Assembly (NCBI GenBank): GCA_963978545.1
Contig: OZ021729.1
Location: forward strand, 14,721,501 to 14,785,500
DNA: 64,000 bases
Reading direction: 5' to 3'
Source: Linyphia triangularis
Lineage: Eukaryota; Arthropoda; Arachnida; Araneae; Linyphiidae
The notes under the pieces were generated by a model. The model was not told where the DNA came from, ran no database searches, and saw nothing but the letters and a program-made list of their open reading frames with translations. Position numbers and translations under genes: made by a program. This document shows, piece by piece, positions 45,839 through 56,134 of this stretch; the first letter of the stretch is position 1, and each line of letters opens with the position of its first letter.

Positions 45839-47005
45839 TTATTTTTTCTTATCCTTCTCTTCAGCAATCATTCTATACATGGATTCAATCCTGCTCCGAA
45901 TTAAACGTTCTTGAGTGGGAGAAAAGGGTGAATTTAGGCAACTTTCAAATATTATCTCAACATCTGGTCTTTCGATCCCGTGTTGACTGTCATCCAACAT
46001 TTCCTGTTGAAGAGTTTCTGCAGGCTCCTCAGTCACTTTCTCGTGTTGACTGTCATCCACCCCTTCCTCTCGAAGAGTTTCTGCTGGGTGTAGACTCTTT
46101 TCCAACATTTCCACTCCTTCATCTAGAAGAGTTTCTGTAGATACTGTTTCAATTACTTCTTCCATCGTTTGTGAATCCATTTCATCTTTATGTTGCATCT
46201 CTTCCATCGATTCATTAAAAGTTTCTACACATCTTTTGATTCCTTCATCCTGCTCTTTCATCGTTTCTTCAAAAACTGGTCCGTCAATTTCTTCCTCCTG
46301 CTGTCTGTCTCCTTCTTGAAGAGCCGGTCCATCGTGTGGTCTCTCTTCCATTAATTCTCCTTCTTCAAGATCCTCCAATTCCTCAATTTCTTCGTCCACA
46401 AGTCCGTCTCTTATTTGTTCTCTAAGAGCTTTCATGGCCCTCTTGCATCGTCTGGTGTATCGTCTCTGCTTCCTTTCTTGCTTATAAATTTCTAGTTTTC
46501 TCAAAGCATGAGCCATGGTTCTGACCTCCACGCCGCAGCAGTGGTGAGGTAACAGTACAAGTTGTTTGTATGCACATCCATAAATTTCTCTGGTGGGTAG
46601 GTGTGTCATGTAGCGAGAAACGTTTTTCACTCGTAATATTTTGCGAAAAAAGTTCTTTTGCGACGGTCCACGGACACCAAAGATAAGAGAATTGGCACTT
46701 CCAAGGAGTTCAGTCTGTATGAAATCAAACAGTTGAACTTTCCATATATCCATGTGTAAATAATAAATTCTCGGTCGAATAATGTTAAAGGGTCTACGTA
46801 TTTGATTGCAGAATCTGTCACGATTACCACAGAGAGAAGCATTGTTCCTCATATCTCGTAGAGACAACATCAGATCATCTGGGACTTGGATTCGTAGCAC
46901 GTGGACTTGATCGGGGCAATGGGGACTGGCAAAAGCAATCTCCAAAGGGAGGTACATGCCATCATAACAGTGAATCCACGAGGCTTCAACGCAGTAATCA
47001 ATCAT
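45839..47005 (-). CDS. Unknown protein with acidic repeat-rich tail
   Basis: 388 residues from the ATG at 47005 (the frame to 47137 opens with a TTG). The N-terminal 185 residues are globular and include YCVEASWIHCYDGMYLPLEI at 4-23 and HHCCGVEVRTMAHAL near 160, a pattern faintly like exonuclease-like proteins of retroelements, but I could not confirm acidic catalytic residues. The C-terminal half is Glu-rich with repeats around VDDSQHE and EEPAETL. Its promoter region and first codons seem to have been copied upstream of the gene at 48658. Confidence 0.7.
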   Translation of the reverse strand: MIDYCVEASWIHCYDGMYLPLEIAFASPHCPDQVHVLRIQVPDDLMLSLRDMRNNASLCGNRDRFCNQIRRPFNIIRPRIYYLHMDIWKVQLFDFIQTELLGSANSLIFGVRGPSQKNFFRKILRVKNVSRYMTHLPTREIYGCAYKQLVLLPHHCCGVEVRTMAHALRKLEIYKQERKQRRYTRRCKRAMKALREQIRDGLVDEEIEELEDLEEGELMEERPHDGPALQEGDRQQEEEIDGPVFEETMKEQDEGIKRCVETFNESMEEMQHKDEMDSQTMEEVIETVSTETLLDEGVEMLEKSLHPAETLREEGVDDSQHEKVTEEPAETLQQEMLDDSQHGIERPDVEIIFESCLNSPFSPTQERLIRSRIESMYRMIAEEKDKKK

Positions 47006-47121
47006 GTTGAATGAAGATTCCAAATGACACCGTAAAGTGGAAGGGAAGACACCGGCAACTGGTACGAGAGGATACGGCAGCAAACGTTTCCAAAGATGCG
47101 TCGAGTGGGAGCCAAAGAGGT

Positions 47122-47186
47122 AGGTCTGTCCAGGCAAAGGGCTGGGAGTCGAATGATTTGCCTGTGGCTTACGGGTTGTATATATA
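47122..47186 (-). promoter_or_regulatory. TATA-Inr-DPE core promoter
   Basis: TATATATAC from 47186, TCATTC with A+1 at 47154, AGACCT at 47127-47122. Confidence 0.75.
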
Positions 47187-47209
47187 CCCCTTAAATAAAT
47201 TAAAAAATA

Positions 47210-47535
<326 letters not shown>

Positions 47536-47599
47536 ACGTCCGTCCAAGTCGGGGTTTGGTCACCGACTGAGCAACCCTTAGGAATAGGGTTATATTTAT

Positions 47600-47600
<1 letters not shown>
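47536..47600 (-). promoter_or_regulatory. Orphan TATA-Inr-DPE promoter
   Basis: TATAAATAT from 47600, TCAGTC with A+1 at 47568, GGACGT at 47541-47536. Only about 180 bp of non-coding DNA lie before the next palindrome. Confidence 0.65.

Positions 47601-47602
<2 letters not shown>

Positions 47603-47687
<85 letters not shown>
47603..47687. repeat. (A)n(T)n palindrome
   Basis: A 47603-47650, T 47651-47687. Confidence 0.9.
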
Positions 47688-47693
<6 letters not shown>

Positions 47694-48042
47694 ATTTTTG
47701 TTACTTTTCTATCCCTGATGCATCATTACAAGTCTTGACCCATCCTGAGATAACTTTTTTAATATTGTAAAATATACAGTCAATACCATATTTATTTCAA
47801 ATTTTCAAATGCACATATAGCCAAGAGCATATTTAATCAATGGGTATAAATATGGGTATAAATATACCTAGGATTTACTGTCGCTATTTTACAGTTGGTA
47901 GACAGTCTAGTTTTAGGGACGTAATTCTCCCCACAGTCCATTTTTTACAGTTGGTAGACAGTCTAGCTTTCAAGGGTTTCGTTATTCTATTTTACCACCA
48001 AATGATTCAAGAAGCAAGTAGAAAGGGTTTGATAAAATAACC
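47688..48042. other. Leader region of the 48043 gene
   Basis: Non-coding apart from a doubtful 66-codon frame at 47840. GGGTATAAATAT occurs twice (47841, 47853) as possible TATA boxes, and ACAGTTGGTAGACAGTCTAG is repeated at about 47892 and 47948. Confidence 0.5.
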
Positions 48043-48654
48043 ATGCACTACGTTGCGCTCAAAAAGGCCGTTTCTTCACCACGGTCCACCATCGTGTTGA
48101 GCAAGTTGGGTCGTTATCCTTCCATGGTAGAACATTACCTCAACACTCTCCTCTCTCCTCTTGGTGATCCAGACGACGAGCCAGCCTTGTTTTGTTCATT
48201 TGATCAAAAATATATATATTTGTGGATTGAACCTCCCTTTGAAACGAAATTACCCTCGAATCTGCGAAACCTCGTCTTGACTAGTCATCTAGATTTACAT
48301 TGGGATCCTACCACCACCGATGTGATTACACTCCCTGACCAACCCTCTTTTTCCAACTTTGTAGATCAATGTGGCACTTTACAGGTGCTTCCCGAAAGGC
48401 AACACCCGTTTCCGCTACCAGAAATAAATCAAAATTTTTTGACGATTGACCTGCAAACTATATGGGATCCACACGATGCCTATCTCCGCATTCGAACATT
48501 TTGCGATGTGTGGAAAGGAAAATGGTCCATTGCATGGTCATTTGCTTTACGACAAAAAGTAGCCGAGCACATGAAGCATTCTCAAGAAAAAATGAAACGC
48601 TATGTTAAAAATAATTACGGACAGTGGCCTCAATGGTTGAACCATCCAGAATAA
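48043..48654 (+). CDS. HxAYLR-family protein 1, unknown
   Basis: 203 residues. It aligns along its whole length with the gene at 52734: an N-terminal half with SKLGRYP (GNIGRQP in the other) and a C-terminal half with DLQTIWDPHDAYLRIRTF (DLTKARSAHEAYLRLMTG), then a helical tail ending in W. Neither has membrane segments or known motifs. ATAAAATAACC precedes the ATG. A paralogous pair specific to this virus or group. Confidence 0.75.
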   Translation: MHYVALKKAVSSPRSTIVLSKLGRYPSMVEHYLNTLLSPLGDPDDEPALFCSFDQKYIYLWIEPPFETKLPSNLRNLVLTSHLDLHWDPTTTDVITLPDQPSFSNFVDQCGTLQVLPERQHPFPLPEINQNFLTIDLQTIWDPHDAYLRIRTFCDVWKGKWSIAWSFALRQKVAEHMKHSQEKMKRYVKNNYGQWPQWLNHPE

Positions 48655-48657
48655 GCA

Positions 48658-49323
48658 TTACACTTGGAGTTTGTTACTTTGGGCAAGTGTTTCTTGAAGT
48701 AACTGTTTTTTGTGTGCCTCTTGCTGTATATATTTTTCTTTGCGTAACTGTTGTGAGGCTTTGTGTTTTTTCATTTCTTCTGAAATATTTTCATCCGATG
48801 AGGTGTTGCAGGCGTCATCACTATATGCATACAAATGTATTTTATGACCTCTACGACGAACCAATCTACGATATTCCTTACATCCACAACGACAAAAATT
48901 AACACTTCCACAAGACCTGCAAGCCAAACCTCTCACGAGAAGTTGAGGAATTTTGAAACAATGAGACTTGCAGCAGTACAATCTGTCGGCATCTGTCGGT
49001 ACGAGTTCAACAAAGGCACCATTTATTCTCACCTTTTGAGTGTCTTTTTTCCATTTGTTTGCTCGATGCGTTTTACACAAGCAGAGGCATAGTCCTTCGC
49101 AGAGCATGCATTTAATTTCTTTAATCTGAGTTAATTTATTGCATTTGTCTTTGCAGCAAAAGTTTTTAAGAAGATTTTGATTGTACGTTTTGCATCGACA
49201 GCAGCAGTAAGAGAAAGCCTTGCACTTTGTACACGCAATGCCGTCGACCTGTTCAAGGGGAGCCTGGAAACACTTCAAGTCGCAACAGTAGTATACACGT
49301 CGTGGGTTGATAGAAGAATCCAT
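48658..49323 (-). CDS. Cys-rich protein with repeated metal-binding modules
   Basis: 221 residues from the ATG at 49323. Three modules follow the pattern CC-x3-CF-x8-G-(I/L)AC-x2-C-x5-C-x-C-x-CK (starting near residues 12, 55 and 115), about 30 Cys in total, consistent with zinc binding. The C-terminus is basic and helical. Its upstream region (49420-49630) is a copy of that at 46993-47190 and still contains the donor's ATG followed two codons later by a stop. Function unknown. Confidence 0.75.
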   Translation of the reverse strand: MDSSINPRRVYYCCDLKCFQAPLEQVDGIACTKCKAFSYCCCRCKTYNQNLLKNFCCKDKCNKLTQIKEIKCMLCEGLCLCLCKTHRANKWKKDTQKVRINGAFVELVPTDADRLYCCKSHCFKIPQLLVRGLACRSCGSVNFCRCGCKEYRRLVRRRGHKIHLYAYSDDACNTSSDENISEEMKKHKASQQLRKEKYIQQEAHKKQLLQETLAQSNKLQV

Positions 49324-49419
49324 TATTTCAATTATACCAAATTTGGACGATGCGAGTTCAGAAATGAAAGATGTTGACAAGCAAAATACAAACAAGTTGT
49401 CAGGTCTGTGTAGAAATTT

Positions 49420-49630
49420 GTTGTTAGTCAATCATGTTGAATCGGAAGGAATATTTCAAATGGTATTGCAAAGTGGAAGGGAAGACACCGGCAACTGGTA
49501 CGAGAGGGTACGGCAACAAACGTATCGAAAGATGCGTCTAGCGGGAGCAAGAGAAGAGGTAGGTCCGTCCAGGTTAAGGTCTGGAAGCCGAATGATTTGT
49601 CTGTGGCATACGGGTCGTATATATACCAAC
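49420..49630 (-). repeat. Promoter-leader block copied from the 45839 gene
   Basis: Matches 46993-47190 closely, including GTGGAAGGGAAGACACCGGC and the TATA-Inr-DPE cassette. It ends at a residual ATG ATT GAC TAA where the donor gene reads ATG ATT GAT TAC. Confidence 0.8.
49561..49625 (-). promoter_or_regulatory. TATA-Inr-DPE core promoter of Cys-rich gene
   Basis: TATATATAC from 49625, TCATTC with A+1 at 49593, GGACCT at 49566-49561. Confidence 0.75.
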
Positions 49631-49631
49631 C

Positions 49632-50212
<581 letters not shown>

Positions 50213-50350
50213 TCAACCCCCTTCTTTAGATTCATCACATTTCAAGCATAGACCTTCGGGTTCCAGTACAATATAGCAATCATCGGCAGTATCGCACTCT
50301 ACAAACCCGAGGGTTCGATGGCATTTAATACATTTGAGCACCTTGCACAT
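50213..50350 (-). CDS. 45-residue zinc-knuckle protein
   Basis: ATG at 50350, TGA at 50213. CIKCHRTLGF at 7-16 and CLKCDES at 35-41 give two CxxC pairs, a size and layout similar to the 73-residue zinc protein at 30066. AACAAG lies 6 nt upstream of the ATG and AATAAA follows the stop by about 120 nt. It starts head-to-head with P33. Confidence 0.6.
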   Translation of the reverse strand: MCKVLKCIKCHRTLGFVECDTADDCYIVLEPEGLCLKCDESKEGG

Positions 50351-50382
50351 GTTCCTCTTGTTATCTCAAAAATCAAGATAGC
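50351..50382. promoter_or_regulatory. 32-bp divergent start region with late-type motifs
   Basis: AACAAG on the minus strand (50357-50362) and ATCAAG on the plus strand (50372-50377). Same organisation as 30454-30480. Confidence 0.45.
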
Positions 50383-51261
50383 ATGAGATACCAAACGTAC
50401 AAACTGCTTCGTCGAGCTCATCTCGGGGATGTAGATGCAAATGCCCTCATCCAGACCTCAGAGACTGACCCGCATCTTCGACATACAATTGGTCTGTTGA
50501 CTAAAACCGATACTCCTCACGTGCAGTGGGACACGACTCCCTTCACCACCCATTTTCGTTCGGTTCCCGCTCGAGAACGTCTTGACCAAACGGTCATTAC
50601 CTTTCTTTTGAGGATCGTTGCCATCGTCAAGGAGGAATGGTACGTGAGGTCGTTTCAAAAACCGGGATCGTGGGGTGCCTCGCTCGCTTGGATCCAGCTT
50701 CTCAAAGACTGTATCTTTACAATCTTGACACTGGCTTACGATTTGCGCTGGACATCTGAACATTTAATTCAATTGGACGAGCTCGTCTTGCAGTTGGTAC
50801 ACGACGGCCAGACTGACGCTCTCCGCAAGTTTATGCAAACTCTCGGTATTACCATGTCTCGAGAAACACCGTTCGAAGCTGAAATGTTATCTGAAAAATT
50901 AAATTTTCTCTACATTGGGCAGATGGGATCTTTTTTCTGGAGACTTTTACACTGGATGGCCGAAGCGGTTGCTATGCGGGGTGACCATCCGGACGTGGTG
51001 TTGGCCGTTGCCAAATGGAAGAGTTTGGTGACGGGACCCTTGTACAGATTGCTCCGTTGTCCCATTTGTATGGTACATCTCCAGAATATGATACAAGAAC
51101 TCGAAGCGCAATTAATGGACGATACGATAAATTATCCTCTTTTGTGGTACAATATCCATAACCGAGTCTCGATGAACCGACGTGTACTTATCCAACCCTA
51201 CTCGGAAGAAGAATATTCAAAGGATTCATCGTTTATGCGTGAAGGTTTAGAACCAAAGTAA
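50383..51261 (+). CDS. p33: P33-type FAD-linked sulfhydryl oxidase
   Basis: 292 residues, close to the roughly 260 of baculovirus P33 (Ac92). The Erv/ALR-like core has GQMGSFFWRLLHWMAEAVA (about 179-197, the W-x-x-L-H helix), the redox pair CPIC (Cys225, Cys228) and LLWYNIHNRVSMNRR (about 261-275, the FAD-binding H-N-x-V-N type motif). The enzyme forms disulfides in virion proteins and is a core gene of naldaviruses; PIF proteins are likely substrates. ATCAAG just before the ATG and no TATA cassette support late expression. The 3' end overlaps the convergent gene at 51198. Confidence 0.88.
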   Translation: MRYQTYKLLRRAHLGDVDANALIQTSETDPHLRHTIGLLTKTDTPHVQWDTTPFTTHFRSVPARERLDQTVITFLLRIVAIVKEEWYVRSFQKPGSWGASLAWIQLLKDCIFTILTLAYDLRWTSEHLIQLDELVLQLVHDGQTDALRKFMQTLGITMSRETPFEAEMLSEKLNFLYIGQMGSFFWRLLHWMAEAVAMRGDHPDVVLAVAKWKSLVTGPLYRLLRCPICMVHLQNMIQELEAQLMDDTINYPLLWYNIHNRVSMNRRVLIQPYSEEEYSKDSSFMREGLEPK

Positions 51262-51641
51262 TTACTTTGTGCAGAGGGTGTCGTGCGAATAGTGTTGATG
51301 CGAAGGGTTTTAAATAAGGGTATGGGGACGGCGACGCGACCACGAGCAGCTAACGCAAAACAATCCCCTCGATAAGGGGGTGAGGACGTGGACCACCATA
51401 CGATGGAGAGACCGTGACCTATAGAAGAGGAAAAGTAGGAAGTATTAGTCTCTAGTCTTTGGAGAACGGTATCATAGACGAGACCCCCATAAGTACCATA
51501 ATAGCGATGAGGATCGATAAACACAAAATTGGGTGCTGGATTCGTGTTGTCGGGAGGCACGGCATCTCGGACGGGGTGGATAGACTGAAAGCGTCGAACG
51601 AGCGCTTGTACAGAATTGTAAGGTATGTAAACATAGGTCAT
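51198..51641 (-). CDS. Unknown 147-residue protein
   Basis: The ATG at 51641 is preferred because the longer frame (to 51827) passes through two TATA boxes. Contains TYVYIPYNSVQALVRRFQSI at the start and FVFIDPHRYYGTYGG near 35. The last 21 codons overlap the P33 3' end. Three TATA boxes lie upstream in stacked cassettes. No family recognised. Confidence 0.6.
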   Translation of the reverse strand: MTYVYIPYNSVQALVRRFQSIHPVRDAVPPDNTNPAPNFVFIDPHRYYGTYGGLVYDTVLQRLETNTSYFSSSIGHGLSIVWWSTSSPPYRGDCFALAARGRVAVPIPLFKTLRINTIRTTPSAQSNYFGSKPSRINDESFEYSSSE

Positions 51642-51698
51642 TGGAAAATGTTTCGGTAATGTATCTGACAGAAGCAGGCTGAGAGATGGAAAGATAAG

Positions 51699-51777
51699 AG
51701 GTCTGTCAGTTGTTTGGAAGCAACTGAGCCCTGGGCAGGATTGGGGTTCTATATATACCGGGTTGTATATATATACC
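51699..51777 (-). promoter_or_regulatory. Inner promoter cassette with two TATA boxes
   Basis: TATATATA boxes at 51750-51758 and 51765-51776, TCAGTT with A+1 near 51725. AGACCT-type sequence is shifted by about 6 nt from the usual DPE position. Confidence 0.55.
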
Positions 51778-51785
51778 ATGTCCTG

Positions 51786-51880
51786 CCAACAGTATTCAGA
51801 GAGGAGTGAGCAGAGACGTTCTTCCACGTCGGGGTCTGGACACCGACTGAGCCAACGACAGGTTTTGGGTTGTATATATA
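51786..51880 (-). promoter_or_regulatory. Outer TATA-Inr-DPE cassette
   Basis: TATATATAC from 51880, TCAGTC with A+1 at 51848, GAACGT at 51821-51816 (one mismatch). Nearly identical to 56135-56231. Confidence 0.75.
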
Positions 51881-51883
51881 CTT

Positions 51884-52369
<486 letters not shown>

Positions 52370-52732
52370 ATGGCTCAATCTTTCAATCCTCTGAAACATT
52401 GGGTTTATTTTCGTATCGATTCTCCTCAAAATCTCACCACGCATTCACGTGAAATGATAGTGTACCGCAATCCTAAAGCAGAATTATACTTTTTTGGAAA
52501 TACCATAGCCGCATGTCTTGGATTCGAACGACCACACGAAGCGATTCGTTTACGAGTCAGGGACAATGAGAAACATTCCGTTCCCATCGGCAGTGGTATC
52601 TTTTTAAACCAAGCAAGTGTTTTAAAACTGGCAGCCACGGTCCCGGCTCACCAAACCCAATTCAACAATTGGTTCATTCCCTACGTTCAAGGGTGCATGC
52701 AGGGCCGTATTCCTGGTCCCGATTGTCCTTAA
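52370..52732 (+). CDS. BRO-N domain protein
   Basis: 120 residues comprising essentially one BRO-N domain: LYFFGNTIAACLGFERPHEA (about 43-62), a charged RLRVRDNEKHS, and IFLNQASVLKLAATV near 85, ending in NNWFIPYVQ. BRO proteins are repeated in insect DNA viruses and bind DNA. This one lacks a C-terminal BRO domain. The stop is 1 nt from the end of the convergent gene at 52734. Confidence 0.8.
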   Translation: MAQSFNPLKHWVYFRIDSPQNLTTHSREMIVYRNPKAELYFFGNTIAACLGFERPHEAIRLRVRDNEKHSVPIGSGIFLNQASVLKLAATVPAHQTQFNNWFIPYVQGCMQGRIPGPDCP

Positions 52733-52733
52733 A

Positions 52734-53549
52734 CTACTCGAGAGACAGTGGATTCCTCTTTAAAATAAAATAATGCGGTTCTTCTACCGTTTGTTCGAAA
52801 TCCTTCCAATACCACTCTTCGAGTTTTGTAGACCATCTGCGTTGGACGTTGCGTCGAGACTGATCCAATTGAACCGCCAACACTTCTTCATCCCGTTTGT
52901 TCAACGACACGGAATAGGGGTTACGAAGCAATTCTCGACCCGTCATCAACCGTAGGTAGGCTTCGTGGGCAGAACGAGCTTTCGTCAAGTCGAGATGAAC
53001 GTGCTCTGCTGCGTGCGGTGTGTGCGTGGAAGCGTCGTGGAAGATGGGAGGTGTCCAAGACACGGATTGATAGGGTCGTCGGGCCCGCACTGCTCGTGGT
53101 TTTTCGGGTAATAGATGCAAGAGAAAATATTGTTCTTGAACACCCGGCGAGAGGAGGCATAAATGACTTGAAAAGACGACAACGTGATCCACGTGTGGGA
53201 GTTTTGTCACCACGTAACCAAAATAGGGTTCCAGGATGATTAAAAAGTCGAGATGATCCGTAGAATCGACCTGATAAGGTGATCCCGTCGGCTCTTTGGA
53301 AAGGAAACCGACAGTTTCGTTTGGGAAGCAGAGATCCACATAGTAGGTGATGAGATGGGGCTGTCGTCCAATATTACCAAAGACGATGGAGATGGGAGAG
53401 GTGTGACATTTTTTAAAAATGTCTTGAACGGTACGCAACGAATCGCGAACATTTCGGCCCAAGGGTTGACACAATCTACTGGAAGATTCTACGTCTCCTT
53501 TGTACGAATGATATTGAACCGTATCGTTAAACTGAACGTGTTTGGGCAT
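52734..53549 (-). CDS. HxAYLR-family protein 2, unknown
   Basis: 271 residues, ATG at 53549 with ATCAAG 2 nt upstream. Longer paralogue of the 48043 gene, with an N-terminal extension of about 45 residues and an insert before the HLDLTKARSAHEAYLR segment (near residue 195). Secreted or membrane signals absent. Possibly late; function unknown. Confidence 0.75.
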   Translation of the reverse strand: MPKHVQFNDTVQYHSYKGDVESSSRLCQPLGRNVRDSLRTVQDIFKKCHTSPISIVFGNIGRQPHLITYYVDLCFPNETVGFLSKEPTGSPYQVDSTDHLDFLIILEPYFGYVVTKLPHVDHVVVFSSHLCLLSPGVQEQYFLLHLLPEKPRAVRARRPYQSVSWTPPIFHDASTHTPHAAEHVHLDLTKARSAHEAYLRLMTGRELLRNPYSVSLNKRDEEVLAVQLDQSRRNVQRRWSTKLEEWYWKDFEQTVEEPHYFILKRNPLSLE

Positions 53550-53589
53550 GTCTTGATTTCATTGGGATTTTTTTAGAAATCTTGAGTAA

Positions 53590-54358
53590 ATTGTCTACCA
53601 TTTTGGATATATAAATTTTTTTCTCTGGAAGCTACAATTTTTCATAAAATCAAATGGAATGACATTCTCCAGCAATCGGTCGGACTCTATATCTTCATTC
53701 ACGCTATTCATTGCAATCGCTCATAAATTTTTGCTCAACAGACACGGTATCTTGTATACTATTTACAATCTGTTGCTCAGTGGGTTTGGCATTCAAGTGT
53801 TTCATCAATTGGTGTGCAAAATTGCAATGCAAGCCTTTGTCACCAGTGTGCTGGAAAATGTCAAACCTTTTTATTAACCAAAAGATTGCTAAAAAGTATC
53901 CTGAGAAAAAGATGCTTTCCGCAGCGCCACGAGTCTTTCCCCAAAAAATAGTATCCTTACTCCACTTTGAAATCCATTCAGCCTTACTTTTGATACAAGG
54001 GATCGTTTGGATAGCTTTAAAGAGTCTGTAAGGATCGCTTACATACGTATCAATAAGTAAACTGTACATTTCGGAATGCACAGCAATTTGAAACCCATAA
54101 AAACATCTGGGTATTTGTACTTCTTAAGCAAATCTAAGCCGTTCGTACCTTGCAGCAAAAAGGACTAAAAGATGAGAAAAAATGACTTTCATCCTTGGTA
54201 CCGTTCCAATGACTCAAATCCTTGGACAAATCTACTTTTTCTATGACCCAAAATGAAGCTATTGCCTTTTTGTACAAACCCCACAAGTCTTTATGTTGTA
54301 CAGGATGCAGTACGAAACGATTAGGATTTGGTTCCAAGACATGCTCAACATTAACCAT
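53590..54358 (-). pseudogene. rnr2: Ribonucleotide reductase small subunit, broken
   Basis: Two frames carry unmistakable R2 sequence. 54358-54134 holds LEPNPNRFVLHPVQHKDLW and FWVIEKVDLSKDL; 54069-53704 holds MYSLLIDTYVSDPYR, IFFSGYFLAIFWL and GLHCNFAHQL. They are in different frames, separated by a stretch with stops, and the 3' part after 53704 is truncated and shifted. The Glu expected three residues before the GLHC His, an iron ligand, is Lys. The intact gene would reduce ribonucleotides for DNA synthesis together with a large subunit not seen here. The early promoter (54395-54459) is still perfect, so decay looks recent. Confidence 0.88.
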
Positions 54359-54394
54359 GGTTTGTAAATAAAAGTGAGTGAAGAGCAGAGAGAG

Positions 54395-54459
54395 AGGTCC
54401 GACCACGTCGGGGTCTTGTTGCCTACTGAGCTAACGCCAGGTTTTGGGTTGTATATATA
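54395..54459 (-). promoter_or_regulatory. TATA-Inr-DPE core promoter of rnr2 pseudogene
   Basis: TATATATAC-type box from 54459, TCAGTA with A+1 at 54427, GGACCT at 54400-54395. Confidence 0.75.
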
Positions 54460-54465
54460 GTATGT

Positions 54466-54563
<98 letters not shown>
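54466..54563. repeat. (A)n(T)n palindrome, asymmetric
   Basis: A 54466-54492 (27) and T 54493-54563 (71). Confidence 0.9.
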
Positions 54564-54644
54564 CACTTATAAACTGTTTTCTTGATACTTTTTTTAAATT
54601 ATACAAATACTTCCAGAGCCAGAATATTTTTTTCATCTCAACTC

Positions 54645-55457
54645 TTACTTTGCTACTTCGACTTTTATTTCGCTAGGCGACAACTTTCTCTTTTTGGATG
54701 GCTTCGCACCTTCAGTTTCCTTTGCAGGCTTTCTCATTTTTAAATCCTTCACAAACTTGGAAACATTCTCTTCACCCATTCCCGATAGATAATAACCCTT
54801 GCAATGAACCAGGGCTTCTTCCGAAACTTCATCTTCCTCAGTGGGTAGTTCGACACCCGTCACATCCTTGAAGGCTTCTCGCAACACTTTGTACACTTTT
54901 GGAGCCAATTTTCCTTCGGGATACCATTTCTTTAATTCGGTATACAGCGATCGGACCAATACGACATGTGTTTCTTTGAGGTCACAGTTTACGAGATTCC
55001 CTAATGGAAAGCGTAAGTTTTCCAAGTACCGTTTGCAGTCGTATTTCTTGTTTAAAGTCACACTTGCTAACCCGTCCACGGCGGCCAGTGCATCCACGGT
55101 GTTGATATGAGGAGTGAGTCGTTTCAAGAGCCGAACGAGTTTGTCGTTGGGTACGAAATCTTGTGCCAGAAGACTCTCGACCACATCGTCATTCGGAACT
55201 AATTGACAGAGTTCAGCGGCTACAGTAGGATGGATTCGCGTGTTGTTATAAAACAGGTCAGCTAATTGTTCAAAAGTCAATTGCATGGCACTCGCCACAA
55301 CCTCCACGACACGGTATTTAATGGTTCGCTGGTTCACCAAATCGCTGGACTTTCTAGCACATTCCCTGTAGATGTTACCCACGATTCTAACGATATATTC
55401 CCTCTCGTGGTCTTCCAGACCCTCGATTTTATCAGCTAAAAGGCAAGGCGTTTGCAT
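54645..55457 (-). CDS. AVDG-family protein 3, unknown
   Basis: 270 residues. VDALAAVDGLASVTLNKKYD (about 120-139), then VRSLYTELKKWYPEGKL, corresponds to the central block of the genes at 32452 and 35942. The N-terminal REYIVRIVGNIYRECARKS region is helical, the C-terminus basic (KPSKKRKLSPSE), like a nuclear localisation signal. Its ATG lies inside the end of the decayed frame 55432-55950. Confidence 0.75.
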   Translation of the reverse strand: MQTPCLLADKIEGLEDHEREYIVRIVGNIYRECARKSSDLVNQRTIKYRVVEVVASAMQLTFEQLADLFYNNTRIHPTVAAELCQLVPNDDVVESLLAQDFVPNDKLVRLLKRLTPHINTVDALAAVDGLASVTLNKKYDCKRYLENLRFPLGNLVNCDLKETHVVLVRSLYTELKKWYPEGKLAPKVYKVLREAFKDVTGVELPTEEDEVSEEALVHCKGYYLSGMGEENVSKFVKDLKMRKPAKETEGAKPSKKRKLSPSEIKVEVAK

Positions 55458-55950
55458 GGTGTCTACTCTCTTTATTATCTATTCGTTGGGTCGTGGATGA
55501 TACAATTATATGTTGTTGATTAAAAATTTGGTCACACATGTATTTTTTGCACTCGTCGGTGCACTGGTCATCTAACCACTCGTGACTGAGAGTGTCGAGT
55601 AAAGGTTCGTCAACCAAGAGGTTTCTTTCGAACGTCAGTACCTTTTCCGCTGACCAAGAAGCCACGTTTTCTAGTGGCGGTAACTCTTTTCCGTACTCTT
55701 TTTGGATCACTTGAAGTATGCAGGTCCTCGAGGACTTTTCCAAAAAGAACTTTTTCTCCAAAAAGTCGCTCGGGGTGACGATACCAATTCTTTAACGATT
55801 CGAGTTTGTTGATACTTTACATACGGGACAGTTTTTGCGCCACTTGGTCCATTCAGCAATACATCCCGTGTGCAGTCTACGAGGGTTTGCTCACAGACTC
55901 CCTCCTCTAAATGCAACAAGTAAAGAGTTGGTGAAAATGTATGGGGACAT
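55432..55950 (-). pseudogene. Decayed frame with RING-like remnant
   Basis: One reading frame from the ATG at 55950 to 55432 is broken by in-frame TGA (55893-55891) and TAA (55794-55792). The middle piece has HTGCIAEWTKWRKNCPVC, the C-terminal half of a RING finger (H-x2-C ... W ... CPxC); the Cys-rich N-terminal half is not visible. The last piece (109 codons) is open but has no early ATG. It may be one dead gene or a RING remnant next to a separate damaged gene. Confidence 0.45.
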
Positions 55951-56134
55951 GTCGTCTAGATTGAATGAGAGGGACGGAAACGAGAGGGAATCCCTTCCCA
56001 ACAGTCTTGGTGAAAACCTTGTATGGAGAAAGTCTTGACTGAGTAAGGTAATGTATAAGGGTAATAACAGAAAGGTCCGTCCAAGTTGGGGTCCGGCCAC
56101 CTACTAAGAAAGCCCTAGGTACCGGGGGTCCCGC

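Noticed and set aside
47840..48040. 66-codon frame before the 48043 gene
   Set aside because: It covers two possible TATA boxes and a duplicated 20-bp word; more likely a leader.
51642..51827. N-terminal extension of the 51198 gene
   Set aside because: It would translate through two TATA boxes and starts with GTG; the ATG at 51641 is preferred.
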